Shown: in pieces, positions 1 through 5,247 of the stretch
Layout of the letters: each line of letters begins with the position of its first letter
How positions within the stretch are numbered: position 1 is the stretch's first letter
From: Pseudomonadota bacterium
GTDB taxonomy: Bacteria; Pseudomonadota; Gammaproteobacteria; Burkholderiales; SG8-39
NCBI GenBank assembly: GCA_021847125.1
Contig: JAJZUK010000099.1
Coordinates: 1 to 5,628, forward strand
Length of the DNA stretch: 5,628 nt
Direction of reading: 5' to 3'
Program-made: the position numbers and the translations under genes
Notes under the pieces: generated by a model
Databases searched by the model: none
What the model saw: only the letters and a program-made list of their open reading frames with translations
What the model was told of the DNA's origin: nothing

Positions 1-171
1 CAGACATCCCCGCCGGTCTATATCGAGCAGGGCGCATCCCAGACGCCGCCGATTCGGACTCAGGTCCAGGGCGACTGGTACTACTGCGCGGCGTCCGGGG
101 CCTATTACCCCAATGTAGCGGAATGTCCCACCGGCTGGCAGCGCGTGCCCGCGCAGCCGACCTCCCGCTAA
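1..171 (+). CDS. 3' end of a small WYYC-motif protein (5' partial)
   Basis: The frame is open from base 1 to a TAA at 169-171, giving the last 56 residues of a protein that starts outside the window. The visible part has a proline/glutamine-rich stretch followed by a compact aromatic and cysteine-containing module: DWYYC (Cys29), then AYYPNV, then ECPTGWQRVP (Cys42). This WYYC...YYP...CP.GWQ.VP ending is a recurrent C-terminus of small proteobacterial envelope or lipoprotein-like hypothetical proteins. The two cysteines could form a disulfide if the protein is exported (inference). It sits 18 bp upstream of the glycine-zipper lipoprotein on the same strand, so the two are probably co-transcribed. 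No biochemical function is known to me, and its N-terminus, including any signal peptide, cannot be seen. Confidence 0.8.
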   Translation, partial: QTSPPVYIEQGASQTPPIRTQVQGDWYYCAASGAYYPNVAECPTGWQRVPAQPTSR

Positions 172-189
172 GGCCTAGGAGCATCGATC

Positions 190-729
190 ATGTCCAAGTT
201 GATACGTATTTCACCTGTGGTCGCGCTGTTGGCCCTGGGCGCCTGCACCACCATCCCGATCGGGCCCAGCGTCATGGCGCTGCCCGGGACAGGCAAGAAT
301 TTCGACCAGTTCCGTGCCGATGATGCGCTATGCAGGCAATACGCGCTGGACCAAGTCGGCGGCGCGACCGCGAACGAGACGGCCGTCGAAAGCGGCGTGA
401 AGAGTGCCGCTGCCGGGGCTGCGGTGGGCGCGCTGGCCGGCGCGGCCATGGGCGGGCATCAGGGAGCCGGCGTCGGCGCCGGAATGGGCTTGCTCGTGGG
501 CAGCGCTGCAGGTGCGAACGCCGGCCACAGTTCCGGCTATGGATCGCAGCGCCGTTACGACAACGCCTACGTTCAATGCATGTACGCCAAAGGCGAACGC
601 GTGCCGGTTTCGGTCCAACTGAGCGAATCCCCGCGCAGCTATGCTCCGCCGCCTGCGCCGGCGGGCGCCTACGTTCCGCCTCCTCCTCCCGGCTACCCGC
701 CGCCTCCGCCTCCGGGCGCAGTCCGTTGA
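190..729 (+). CDS. Glycine-zipper lipoprotein with proline-rich tail
   Basis: A complete 179-aa protein. The ATG at 190 is preceded by AGGAG (177-181) at 8-nt spacing. The N-terminus is a lipoprotein signal: a short basic segment, a hydrophobic core, and a lipobox LGAC with Cys19 as the predicted lipidated residue. Residues 31-57 (LPGTGKNFDQFRADDALCRQYA) are a conserved-looking segment with Cys48. Residues about 73-112 are a glycine zipper with repeated G/A-x3-G spacing (YMGG/OmpA-type glycine-zipper proteins), likely a membrane-associating hairpin. Cys130 follows in YVQCMYAKG, and residues 152-179 are proline-rich (YxPPPPPGYPPPPPP). Cys48 and Cys130 could pair in the periplasm. Such proteins are predicted to be anchored in the outer or inner membrane and help maintain the envelope; the precise role is unknown. 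It forms a probable operon with the partial gene upstream and converges on the serine hydrolase gene 67 bp away. Confidence 0.9.
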   Translation: MSKLIRISPVVALLALGACTTIPIGPSVMALPGTGKNFDQFRADDALCRQYALDQVGGATANETAVESGVKSAAAGAAVGALAGAAMGGHQGAGVGAGMGLLVGSAAGANAGHSSGYGSQRRYDNAYVQCMYAKGERVPVSVQLSESPRSYAPPPAPAGAYVPPPPPGYPPPPPPGAVR

Positions 730-796
730 GCGCCGCGCAAGCAAATGGCTGCGCGTGCCGGCGAATGTGCCGCCCGGCGTTCCGCGCTAGCGGCGT

Positions 797-2011
797 TCAG
801 CTATCCAGCGCCTGATACGCGAGTTGCCGCATCAACGCACGATAGTGCCGGCGCAGTTCGGGCGCGCACAGCATCAGCACGCCGATGAGCTGCTCCTGCG
901 GATCGACCCAGAAATACGTGCCGTACACGCCTGACCAGTAAAAATCGCCGACCGATCCCGGCACCGGGTTGCGCCCCTGCTCCTTGCGCACGCAGAAACC
1001 GAGGCCGAAACCCTGTCCGAATTCGGGCATGGGCGCGGATTCCTCGAACTGGGCGCGCGTGCCCGCACTGAAGCGCACGCCGGGCGGCAGGTGATCGCTG
1101 GCCATCAGCGCGACCGACTTGCGCGACAGGATGCGCACCCCCTCGAGTTCGCCGCCGTTCAGCAGCATTTGCGCGAAGCGCAGGTAGTCCGGAGCCGTGG
1201 AGACCATGCCGCCGCCGCCGGACAGGAATGCCGGGCGCAGCGTCAGGTCGCGCGGCATGGGCGGCCGCTTGCCAGTCGCCGCATCGATCTGCGGCTCGGC
1301 GATGCGGTCCGCCTTGTCCTTTGCCACCGTGAAGCCGGTGTCTTTCATGCCCAGCGGCGCGCTGATGCGCGTCTCGATGAACGCATCGAGATCCTGGCCC
1401 GAGATCACCTCGACCAGGCGCCCGAGCACGTCGGTGGACATGCCGTAGTCCCACACTTCGCCCGGCTGGTGCTGCAGGGGCAGTTGCGACAGCTTGGCGA
1501 TGAACTCGGCGCCGGTCTGTTTCGGGTCGAGCACATTCGCCGCCCGGCAGGCCTGTTTCACCAGCGTATCGCCGAACTGCCCGTAGGTCAGACCCGAAGT
1601 GTGGCGCAACAAGTCCTGCAGCGTCATCTCGCGCGCGGCCTGCTCCAGCTTCAGTTCGGGCTTGCCCGTCGCGCCCGCGACCTCGACCCCGACCTTAAGG
1701 CCTTTCAGTTCCGGCAGATAGGTCGAAACCGGATACGCCAGCCGCAGCCGCCCCTCCTCGGCCAGCATCATGATCGCCACCGAGACCAGGGGCTTGGTCA
1801 TGGACGCGACGCGGAAGATGGAATCGATCGCCATCGGCAGCCGCTGCTCGCGGTCGCGAAAGCCGAAGGCCTCCAGGTAGGCGAGTCTGCCGCGCCGCGC
1901 GATCAAGGCGACGGCGCCCGGAATGAGGCCTCGGCCCACGTCGGCATCGAACAGCTCTTTGATGCGCGCGAGGCGCCCGGGGATCACACCGCTTGCTTCA
2001 GGTTTGGTCAT
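797..2011 (-). CDS. Serine hydrolase, beta-lactamase class C / EstB-like family
   Basis: 404 aa, spanning the whole beta-lactamase-type serine hydrolase domain (PF00144). Catalytic motifs are visible in order: SMTK at residues 70-73 (nucleophile Ser70, general base Lys73), the HTSG family motif at 137-140, and YGMS at 189-192, where Tyr189 occupies the YxN position. WSG at 359-361 sits in FYWSGVYGTYFWVDP, near the usual KTG site. Replacement of YxN and KTG by Y-x-x and W-x-G is typical of EstB-like esterases and related beta-lactam-insensitive family members rather than true AmpC enzymes. The likely activity is therefore ester or amide hydrolysis; the substrate is unknown. There is no signal peptide, so it should be cytoplasmic. 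The ATG at 2011 has only a weak upstream purine run (GGGA). It lies 86 bp downstream of the molybdopterin oxidoreductase on the same strand and could be its second operon member. Confidence 0.93.
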   Translation of the reverse strand: MTKPEASGVIPGRLARIKELFDADVGRGLIPGAVALIARRGRLAYLEAFGFRDREQRLPMAIDSIFRVASMTKPLVSVAIMMLAEEGRLRLAYPVSTYLPELKGLKVGVEVAGATGKPELKLEQAAREMTLQDLLRHTSGLTYGQFGDTLVKQACRAANVLDPKQTGAEFIAKLSQLPLQHQPGEVWDYGMSTDVLGRLVEVISGQDLDAFIETRISAPLGMKDTGFTVAKDKADRIAEPQIDAATGKRPPMPRDLTLRPAFLSGGGGMVSTAPDYLRFAQMLLNGGELEGVRILSRKSVALMASDHLPPGVRFSAGTRAQFEESAPMPEFGQGFGLGFCVRKEQGRNPVPGSVGDFYWSGVYGTYFWVDPQEQLIGVLMLCAPELRRHYRALMRQLAYQALDS

Positions 2012-2097
2012 GGCAATACATCCCGAATTTGAAATGGCCGGCTATGCGGCCAGTGCCCGTGAATTCACTCTTGGAAGATGGCGCCGCAAAGCCGGAT

Positions 2098-4185
2098 TCA
2101 GCGTGCGCCGGCGCGTTCGATCTCGACCAGACAATCGTAAAACGTGGCCGCTCCGCCCATGTCCGCGATCGCCTGCGACGTGACTTCGTTCGCGTTGCGG
2201 CCGTCGGGCGAGAGCTTTTTCCACCACACCGACAGCGCCGCCACCACGCCCGGGCGCGCGCGGTCCGACACGCGCGCCCTGGCCGCGAACCAACCGCGAT
2301 CGTTGTAGATGCGCACCGCGTCGCCCTCCCCGATGCCGCGCGCGGCAGCGTCCGCCGGATGGATGTCCAGACAGGGCTCGCCCGCCTCCGCGAGCGCGAA
2401 CGGCAGGTTGGCAAACGAGGAGTTGAGGAAGTTGCGCGCCGGCGGCGAGATGAAGGCGAGCGGATACTTCTTCGCCAGTTGCGGCGCGCTTTGCGCCGAT
2501 TCGCGCGGCGCGACATAAGCGGGCAGCGGATCCAGGCCCATATCCACCGCAGTCTGGCTCCAGAGCTCGCACTTGCCCGAGGGCGTGGGAAAATTGCCCT
2601 CGGCGAAAGGCGCGAAGCGCGCCGGCACATTGAGCCGCTGCCAGCCTTTCTCCTTCAGCGCGCTCCACTCGATGCCGGCCATGCGCGGATGCGACGACGC
2701 CAGCGCCTGGCGGCAGATGTCCTCGTCCGAGTCCTTGAAACAAGGCTCGTCAAACCCCATGCGCGCGGCGAGCAGCCGGAACACCTCGCTGTTCGGTTTC
2801 GCCTCGCCCAGCGGCGCGATCGCCGGGGTGTTGGCGAGCACATACAGGTGGCCGTAGGATTTGTGCACGTCGTAGTGCTCAAGCTGCGTCGTGGCCGGCA
2901 GCACGATGTCGGCATAGTCGGCGGTATCGGTGAGGAAAATCTCGTGCACCACGGTGAACAGGTCGTCGCGGCGGAACCCGGCGATCACCTTCTGCGAATC
3001 CGGACACACCGCCACCGGGTTGTTGTTGTAGACGTAGATCGCCCGCACCGGCGGATCGGCCGCGGTGAGCGCGTCGCCCAGCGCCGACTGGTTGATGGTG
3101 CGCGGCCGGTTCGGGATCAGGTCGGCGCGCTCGAGCAGAGCGTGGTTCAATCCGTACCAGTCGCCGGTGGACAGCAGCACCCCGCCCGCGGCGTCGCGCC
3201 ACTGCCCGGTGAGCGCCGGCAGGCAGGTGATGGTGCGCACCGCCATGCCGCCGCCGGAGTGGCGCTGCATGCCGTAGTTGAGCCGGATCGCCGCCGGCCG
3301 CGTGCCTGCGTACTCGCGCGCCAGCGCCATGATTTCGCCGGCGGTAAGGCCGCAGAGGGCCGCGGCTTTTTCCGGCGGATAGTCCCGCACCCGCTCGCGC
3401 AACTGCGCAAAACCCAGGGTATGGCGCTCGACGTAGTCGGCGTCATGGAGGTTCTCATCGATGATTACGTGCATCATGCCCAGCGCCAGCGCGGCATCGG
3501 TGCCCGGCAGGGGCGCGAGGTGCTGGTCGCATTTCGCCGCGGTCAGGCTGCGATAGGGGTCGATCGCGATCACCCTGGCGCCGCGCCGCTTCGCCTCCTG
3601 CACGCGCGACCAGAGGTGCAGATTGGAGACGATGGAGTTGGAGCCCCAGATGAGGATCAGCTTCGACTCGACGAAGCGCTCCGGGTCCATGCCGACCCCG
3701 GCGCCCAGGGTGATTTTCATGCCCACCTTGCCGGCCGACGAGCACAGCGTGCGATCGAGCAGCGACGCGCCGAGCTTGTGGAAGAAGCGCCGGTCCATGG
3801 AAGCGTACTGCACCAGCCCCATGGTGCCGGCGTAGCTGTAGGGCAGGATGGACTGCGGCTCGACCGCGGCGATCTCCTTGAACTTCGCGGCGATGGTGGT
3901 GAGCGCCTCGTCCCAGGAGATGCGCTCGAACCGGCCTTCACCCTTGGCGCCGACGCGTTTCATCGGATAGAGCACGCGCTCCTTGGAATAGGTGCGCTCG
4001 AGATAGCGCGCGACCTTGGTGCACAGCGTGCCCTCGGTGAACGGCATGTCCTTCGCACCCTCGACCTTGACCGCAACGCCATTCTCGACGCTGATGCGCA
4101 TGCCGCAGGTGTCGGGGCAGTCGTGCGGGCAGGCGGCTTTGACGATCTTGCGCGCTATGCCGGGTTCGGGAAGGTTGGCGCCCAT
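2098..4185 (-). CDS. Cytoplasmic molybdopterin oxidoreductase with [4Fe-4S] cluster
   Basis: 695 aa, full length for a single-subunit BisC/MopB-type molybdopterin oxidoreductase. The N-terminal cluster motif is Cys19-x3-Cys23-x3-Cys27-x27-Cys55 (CPHDCPDTC ... LCTK), which binds one [4Fe-4S]. The molybdopterin domain shows IWGSN (179-183), IDP (208-210), LPGTDAALALGMM (226-238), YNNNP (386-390) and DYADIVLPATTQLEH (423-437). A C-terminal dinucleotide-binding beta-barrel spans about 575-690, ending in the family segment NEVTSQAIADMGGAATF. RTLCSSAGKVG (145-155) aligns with the Mo-ligand region of formate dehydrogenase and NapA, so Cys148 is the probable molybdenum ligand (inference). There is no twin-arginine signal, implying cytoplasmic location. 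No ferredoxin-like or membrane subunit is adjacent, so the electron partner and substrate are unknown. The ATG is preceded by AGAGG (4195-4191) at 5-nt spacing, and a TACAAT box lies about 28 bp upstream. Confidence 0.95.
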   Translation of the reverse strand: MGANLPEPGIARKIVKAACPHDCPDTCGMRISVENGVAVKVEGAKDMPFTEGTLCTKVARYLERTYSKERVLYPMKRVGAKGEGRFERISWDEALTTIAAKFKEIAAVEPQSILPYSYAGTMGLVQYASMDRRFFHKLGASLLDRTLCSSAGKVGMKITLGAGVGMDPERFVESKLILIWGSNSIVSNLHLWSRVQEAKRRGARVIAIDPYRSLTAAKCDQHLAPLPGTDAALALGMMHVIIDENLHDADYVERHTLGFAQLRERVRDYPPEKAAALCGLTAGEIMALAREYAGTRPAAIRLNYGMQRHSGGGMAVRTITCLPALTGQWRDAAGGVLLSTGDWYGLNHALLERADLIPNRPRTINQSALGDALTAADPPVRAIYVYNNNPVAVCPDSQKVIAGFRRDDLFTVVHEIFLTDTADYADIVLPATTQLEHYDVHKSYGHLYVLANTPAIAPLGEAKPNSEVFRLLAARMGFDEPCFKDSDEDICRQALASSHPRMAGIEWSALKEKGWQRLNVPARFAPFAEGNFPTPSGKCELWSQTAVDMGLDPLPAYVAPRESAQSAPQLAKKYPLAFISPPARNFLNSSFANLPFALAEAGEPCLDIHPADAAARGIGEGDAVRIYNDRGWFAARARVSDRARPGVVAALSVWWKKLSPDGRNANEVTSQAIADMGGAATFYDCLVEIERAGAR

Positions 4186-4212
4186 GTAGACCTCTGCTAA
4201 AGGGGAGCGGGG

Positions 4213-4218
4213 ATTGTA
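4213..4218 (-). promoter_or_regulatory. Candidate -10 box for the molybdopterin oxidoreductase
   Basis: On the minus strand this reads TACAAT, five of six matches to the sigma-70 -10 consensus, about 28 bp upstream of the oxidoreductase ATG and ahead of its AGAGG ribosome-binding site. No good -35 is present at 16-18 bp: the best-placed hexamer, TAGGGC at 17 bp, matches poorly. The call therefore rests on the -10 alone and on position. It lies between the last attC-like site and the gene, so it would give the oxidoreductase its own start independent of read-through from the cassettes. Confidence 0.4.
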
Positions 4219-4261
4219 GCGCGAACCCCGGGTGCGCCCTACCCCAGCCGCGCGCCGTGGC

Positions 4262-4334
4262 GGTCAACTCGGATCAAGGTCGCGGTTCAAGCGCAGACCG
4301 CTTCTGCTCCGTCGTCCTGAACCGCCAGCTAGAC
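4262..4334 (-). other. attC-like site after DUF2442 (last in array, degenerate)
   Basis: On the minus strand the site begins GTCTAGC (4334-4328), close to the R'' form GTCTAAC, and contains the DUF2442 stop codon TAG (4331-4329). It continues GGTTCAGGACGACGG, resembling the canonical attC L'' segment (GTTCAAGCCGACG). The arms are a perfect 8-bp inverted repeat, GCGGTTCA at 4282-4289 and TGAACCGC at 4318-4325. An inner 5-bp stem lies between them: GCAGA 4293-4297, TCTGC 4303-4307. The L' side reads GCTTGAAC (4292-4285), identical to the common attC L' core. The R' box is unclear: CTTGATC (4278-4272) is at a better distance but poor, and GTTGACC (4268-4262) matches GTTRRRY at six of seven but lies farther out. 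This fits the last site of an array, where the right half of R' comes from flanking DNA. Confidence 0.5.
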
Positions 4335-4568
4335 TGTAACTGCTACGCGTTCGCGAAGAAACTCGGGCGCGAAGTCCGCCCCGTTAGTCCAGGAGAGCGT
4401 ATGGCCGGCGACGCAAAAGGTTTTGAACTGCTCTACGTCTTGAAGCGGGCCAAAAACTGGACCGTCGAGCTCAGCGGAGAGGTCCGCTTCCCCAGCAGTG
4501 CCGTCACTGAACTTAAGCCATACCACGTAGTCCCGAACGTACCGCGCCTCAAGAACATGAAGAAACAT
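4329..4568 (-). CDS. DUF2442 family protein
   Basis: 79 aa from the ATG at 4568. An in-frame TTG at 4589 would add seven residues, but GGAG lies 7 nt before the ATG (within GGAGTGAGGCC) and family members start MFLHV, so I choose the ATG. The sequence has the DUF2442 (PF10387) layout: MFLHVLEARYVRDYVVWLKF, then DGTAGEADLSAELDGPVFGPL (the acidic L-x-GPVF-x-PL core), then a second strand pair ending LSWTNGADFAPEFL. Function is unestablished. DUF2442 genes are often found beside DUF4160 genes and resemble toxin-antitoxin-type small modules, but no DUF4160 partner is present here. The stop codon TAG lies inside the R'' box of the following attC-like site, and the gene starts about 46 bp after the preceding attC boundary, so it appears to fill a single-gene cassette. 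Confidence 0.88.
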   Translation of the reverse strand: MFLHVLEARYVRDYVVWLKFSDGTAGEADLSAELDGPVFGPLQDVEQFKTFCVAGHTLSWTNGADFAPEFLRERVAVTV

Positions 4569-4602
4569 GGCCTCACTCCAGCGGATCAATGGTTTTCAAC
4601 TG

Positions 4603-4905
4603 CTACCGTTCTACCGTTCGCCGCGAGGCGCGCACCGCTTGCGGTATATCGCGCTCGACGGCGCGGTTGGGTGGCAACACAGCATGACATTCATAGGTCT
4701 TCAGGCGTCCCAAACCGGTGCGCTTTGCTATACGGGCAAGCATGCGAGGACCGATTTCCTCGCCGTCGTGAAACGCGAAGACCAGATCGGGCCACCCAGG
4801 GCGGGATAGCGTCTTGTGGGAACCAGACTGCCGCTTGAGCGTCCAGCCAATTCGGTAAAGCGAGGTGAGTACCTGTCTGGCCTTGGACGATGGCCAAGAC
4901 GTCAT
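4603..4905 (-). CDS. hicA: HicA-family toxin with frameshifted, extended C-terminus
   Basis: HicA is an mRNA interferase with a small dsRBD-like fold. The frame gives 100 aa: residues 1-65 match the family (SSKARQVL, RIGW, KRQSGSHKTL with catalytic His30, FAFHDGEEIGPRMLARIA, TGL at 63-65). Relatives end within about five residues of TGL, usually TPEDL. Here the ending GTPEDL-stop is encoded in a different frame (stop TGA, 4693-4691), so the reading frame appears to have shifted at GGG 4711-4709 (minus strand). The actual frame adds 35 unrelated residues encoded by the adjacent attC and by the first bases of the next cassette, stopping TAG at 4605-4603. The start ATG overlaps the hicB stop as ATGA, implying translational coupling. 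All core residues, including His30, are kept, so activity may persist, but stability and binding to HicB could be altered. A sequencing error in the G-run is an alternative. Confidence 0.85.
   Translation of the reverse strand: MTSWPSSKARQVLTSLYRIGWTLKRQSGSHKTLSRPGWPDLVFAFHDGEEIGPRMLARIAKRTGLGRLKTYECHAVLPPNRAVERDIPQAVRASRRTVER
4609..4672 (-). other. attC site of the hicBA cassette
   Basis: Read on the minus strand the site begins with ACCCAAC (4672-4666), a perfect RYYYAAC R'' box, and ends near GGTAGAA (4615-4609), an R'-like box with a GTT-to-GGT deviation. The arms 4619-4632 and 4650-4663 form a 13-bp stem (CGCCG, CGAG, CGCG against CGCG, CTCG, CGGCG) interrupted by one bulged base on each arm (G4628 and A4658 on the plus strand). 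An inner 5-bp hairpin ACCGC-TT-GCGGT lies at 4634-4645. The extrahelical bases and unpaired spacer next to the boxes are typical of attC folding. R'' is the exact complement of the GTTGGGT at the start of the same cassette. The site lies 18 bp after the family-typical hicA stop at 4691 and is translated in the shifted hicA frame. Confidence 0.68.
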
Positions 4906-5108
4906 GCAGTTGCGAATCCGATAGAGATGGGTTGCGGCCCTGCCTCGTTGCTCTCAAGTCGTTCTGCAAGGACGCGTAGAGCGAGCACTTCCGCTTTCGC
5001 CATGGCTTCGTCGGCAGAGGCTCCATAGGCGAGAACCCCGGGGAGTTCGGGGACTTCAGCAAGCCACCGCCCGTCGTCTTCGCGTTCGTGCTCAATTGTG
5101 AATTTCAT
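4902..5108 (-). CDS. hicB: HicB-family antitoxin
   Basis: 68 aa with the HicB partial RNase H-like fold: MKFTIEHEREDDGRWLAEV, then PELPGVLAYGASADEAMAKA, then an amphipathic helix EVLALRVLAERLE and a short final strand PISIGFATA. The D-G-x-W...PELPG...YG.t.dEA pattern is diagnostic of HicB. HicB binds and neutralises HicA and usually autoregulates the operon. This short form has no C-terminal helix-turn-helix or ribbon-helix-helix domain, so DNA binding by this protein alone is uncertain. The ATG is preceded by GAGG (5118-5115) at 6-nt spacing. The stop overlaps the hicA start as ATGA (4902-4905), giving antitoxin-first order. The gene is the first in its cassette, with a candidate promoter in the 50-bp leader after the upstream attC. 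Confidence 0.93.
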   Translation of the reverse strand: MKFTIEHEREDDGRWLAEVPELPGVLAYGASADEAMAKAEVLALRVLAERLESNEAGPQPISIGFATA

Positions 5109-5131
5109 ATGTCACCTCGACGTTTGCACGC

Positions 5132-5163
5132 ATTCTACGCTCGTTCGCTTTTTGCCACCCAAC
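5132..5163 (-). promoter_or_regulatory. Candidate cassette-borne promoter for hicBA
   Basis: The leader between the attC boundary and hicB holds TAGAAT on the minus strand (5137-5132), five of six matches to a sigma-70 -10 box, 23 bp before the ATG. Upstream hexamers are weak: TTGGGT at 19-bp spacing, or GTGGCA at 15-bp spacing, the first coinciding with the attC R' box. Toxin-antitoxin cassettes are known to carry their own promoters, which keeps antitoxin expressed at any array position; that supports the reading but does not prove it. Confidence 0.33.
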
Positions 5164-5247
5164 GTTCGCGCCCGCCGGCGCGCGGCTGCGATGACTGCCA
5201 GTGACGCGGTGTGTCCCGCGCGTCGGGGTGCGGCGTGCTGTTAGCGC
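5157..5247 (-). other. attC site of the nuclease-like cassette (boundary with hicBA)
   Basis: On the minus strand the site runs from GCGCTAAC (5247-5240), an imperfect R'' box, directly after the TGA of the upstream gene (5250-5248), to GTTGGGT (5163-5157), a perfect GTTRRRY R' box. The inner arms 5175-5185 (CCGGCGCGCGG) and 5216-5226 (CCGCGCGTCGG) form an 11-bp stem with a single G-T wobble on the plus strand. Shorter paired segments continue outward (5169-5173 with 5227-5232), interrupted by unpaired bases. The terminal loop is about 30 nt. The order R''-arm-loop-arm-GCGAAC-R' follows attC layout, and about 90 bp is within the usual attC size range. Recombination would cleave at G^TTGGGT, making TTGGGTGGC the first bases of the hicBA cassette. 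Confidence 0.68.

Noticed and set aside
734..755. Hairpin CGCGCA / TGCGCG between the convergent lipoprotein and hydrolase genes, as a terminator
   Set aside because: The stem is only 6 bp with a 10-nt loop and no T-tract on either strand; such stems are expected by chance in this GC-rich DNA.
1091..2032. 313-codon plus-strand open frame opposite the serine hydrolase
   Set aside because: Low-complexity Arg/Gln/His composition, and it is the antisense shadow of a protein with all the expected catalytic motifs.
2035..2052. Hairpin TGGCCG / CGGCCA followed by TTTC on the minus strand, as a terminator between the oxidoreductase and the hydrolase
   Set aside because: The stem is six base pairs with a weak, interrupted T-run and sits only 24 bp before the hydrolase ATG; not enough to call a terminator or to exclude an operon.
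1993..4200. 735-codon plus-strand open frame opposite the molybdopterin oxidoreductase
   Set aside because: Its translation is arginine/histidine-rich without recognisable domains, while the opposite strand has a clear full-length molybdopterin enzyme. High-GC codon use on one strand keeps the antisense frame open.
4329..4589. TTG at 4589-4587 as the DUF2442 start
   Set aside because: The ATG at 4568 has GGAG at 7-nt spacing and gives the family-typical MFLHV start; the extra seven residues have no support.
4257..4838. 193-codon plus-strand open frame across DUF2442 and the attC sites
   Set aside because: It crosses two attC-like sites and is antisense to two recognised genes; there is no family signal in its translation.
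4691..5095. 134-codon minus-strand frame overlapping hicB and hicA
   Set aside because: Most of it is an out-of-frame shadow of hicB and hicA. Only its last residues (GTPEDL) are meaningful, as the displaced natural end of hicA.
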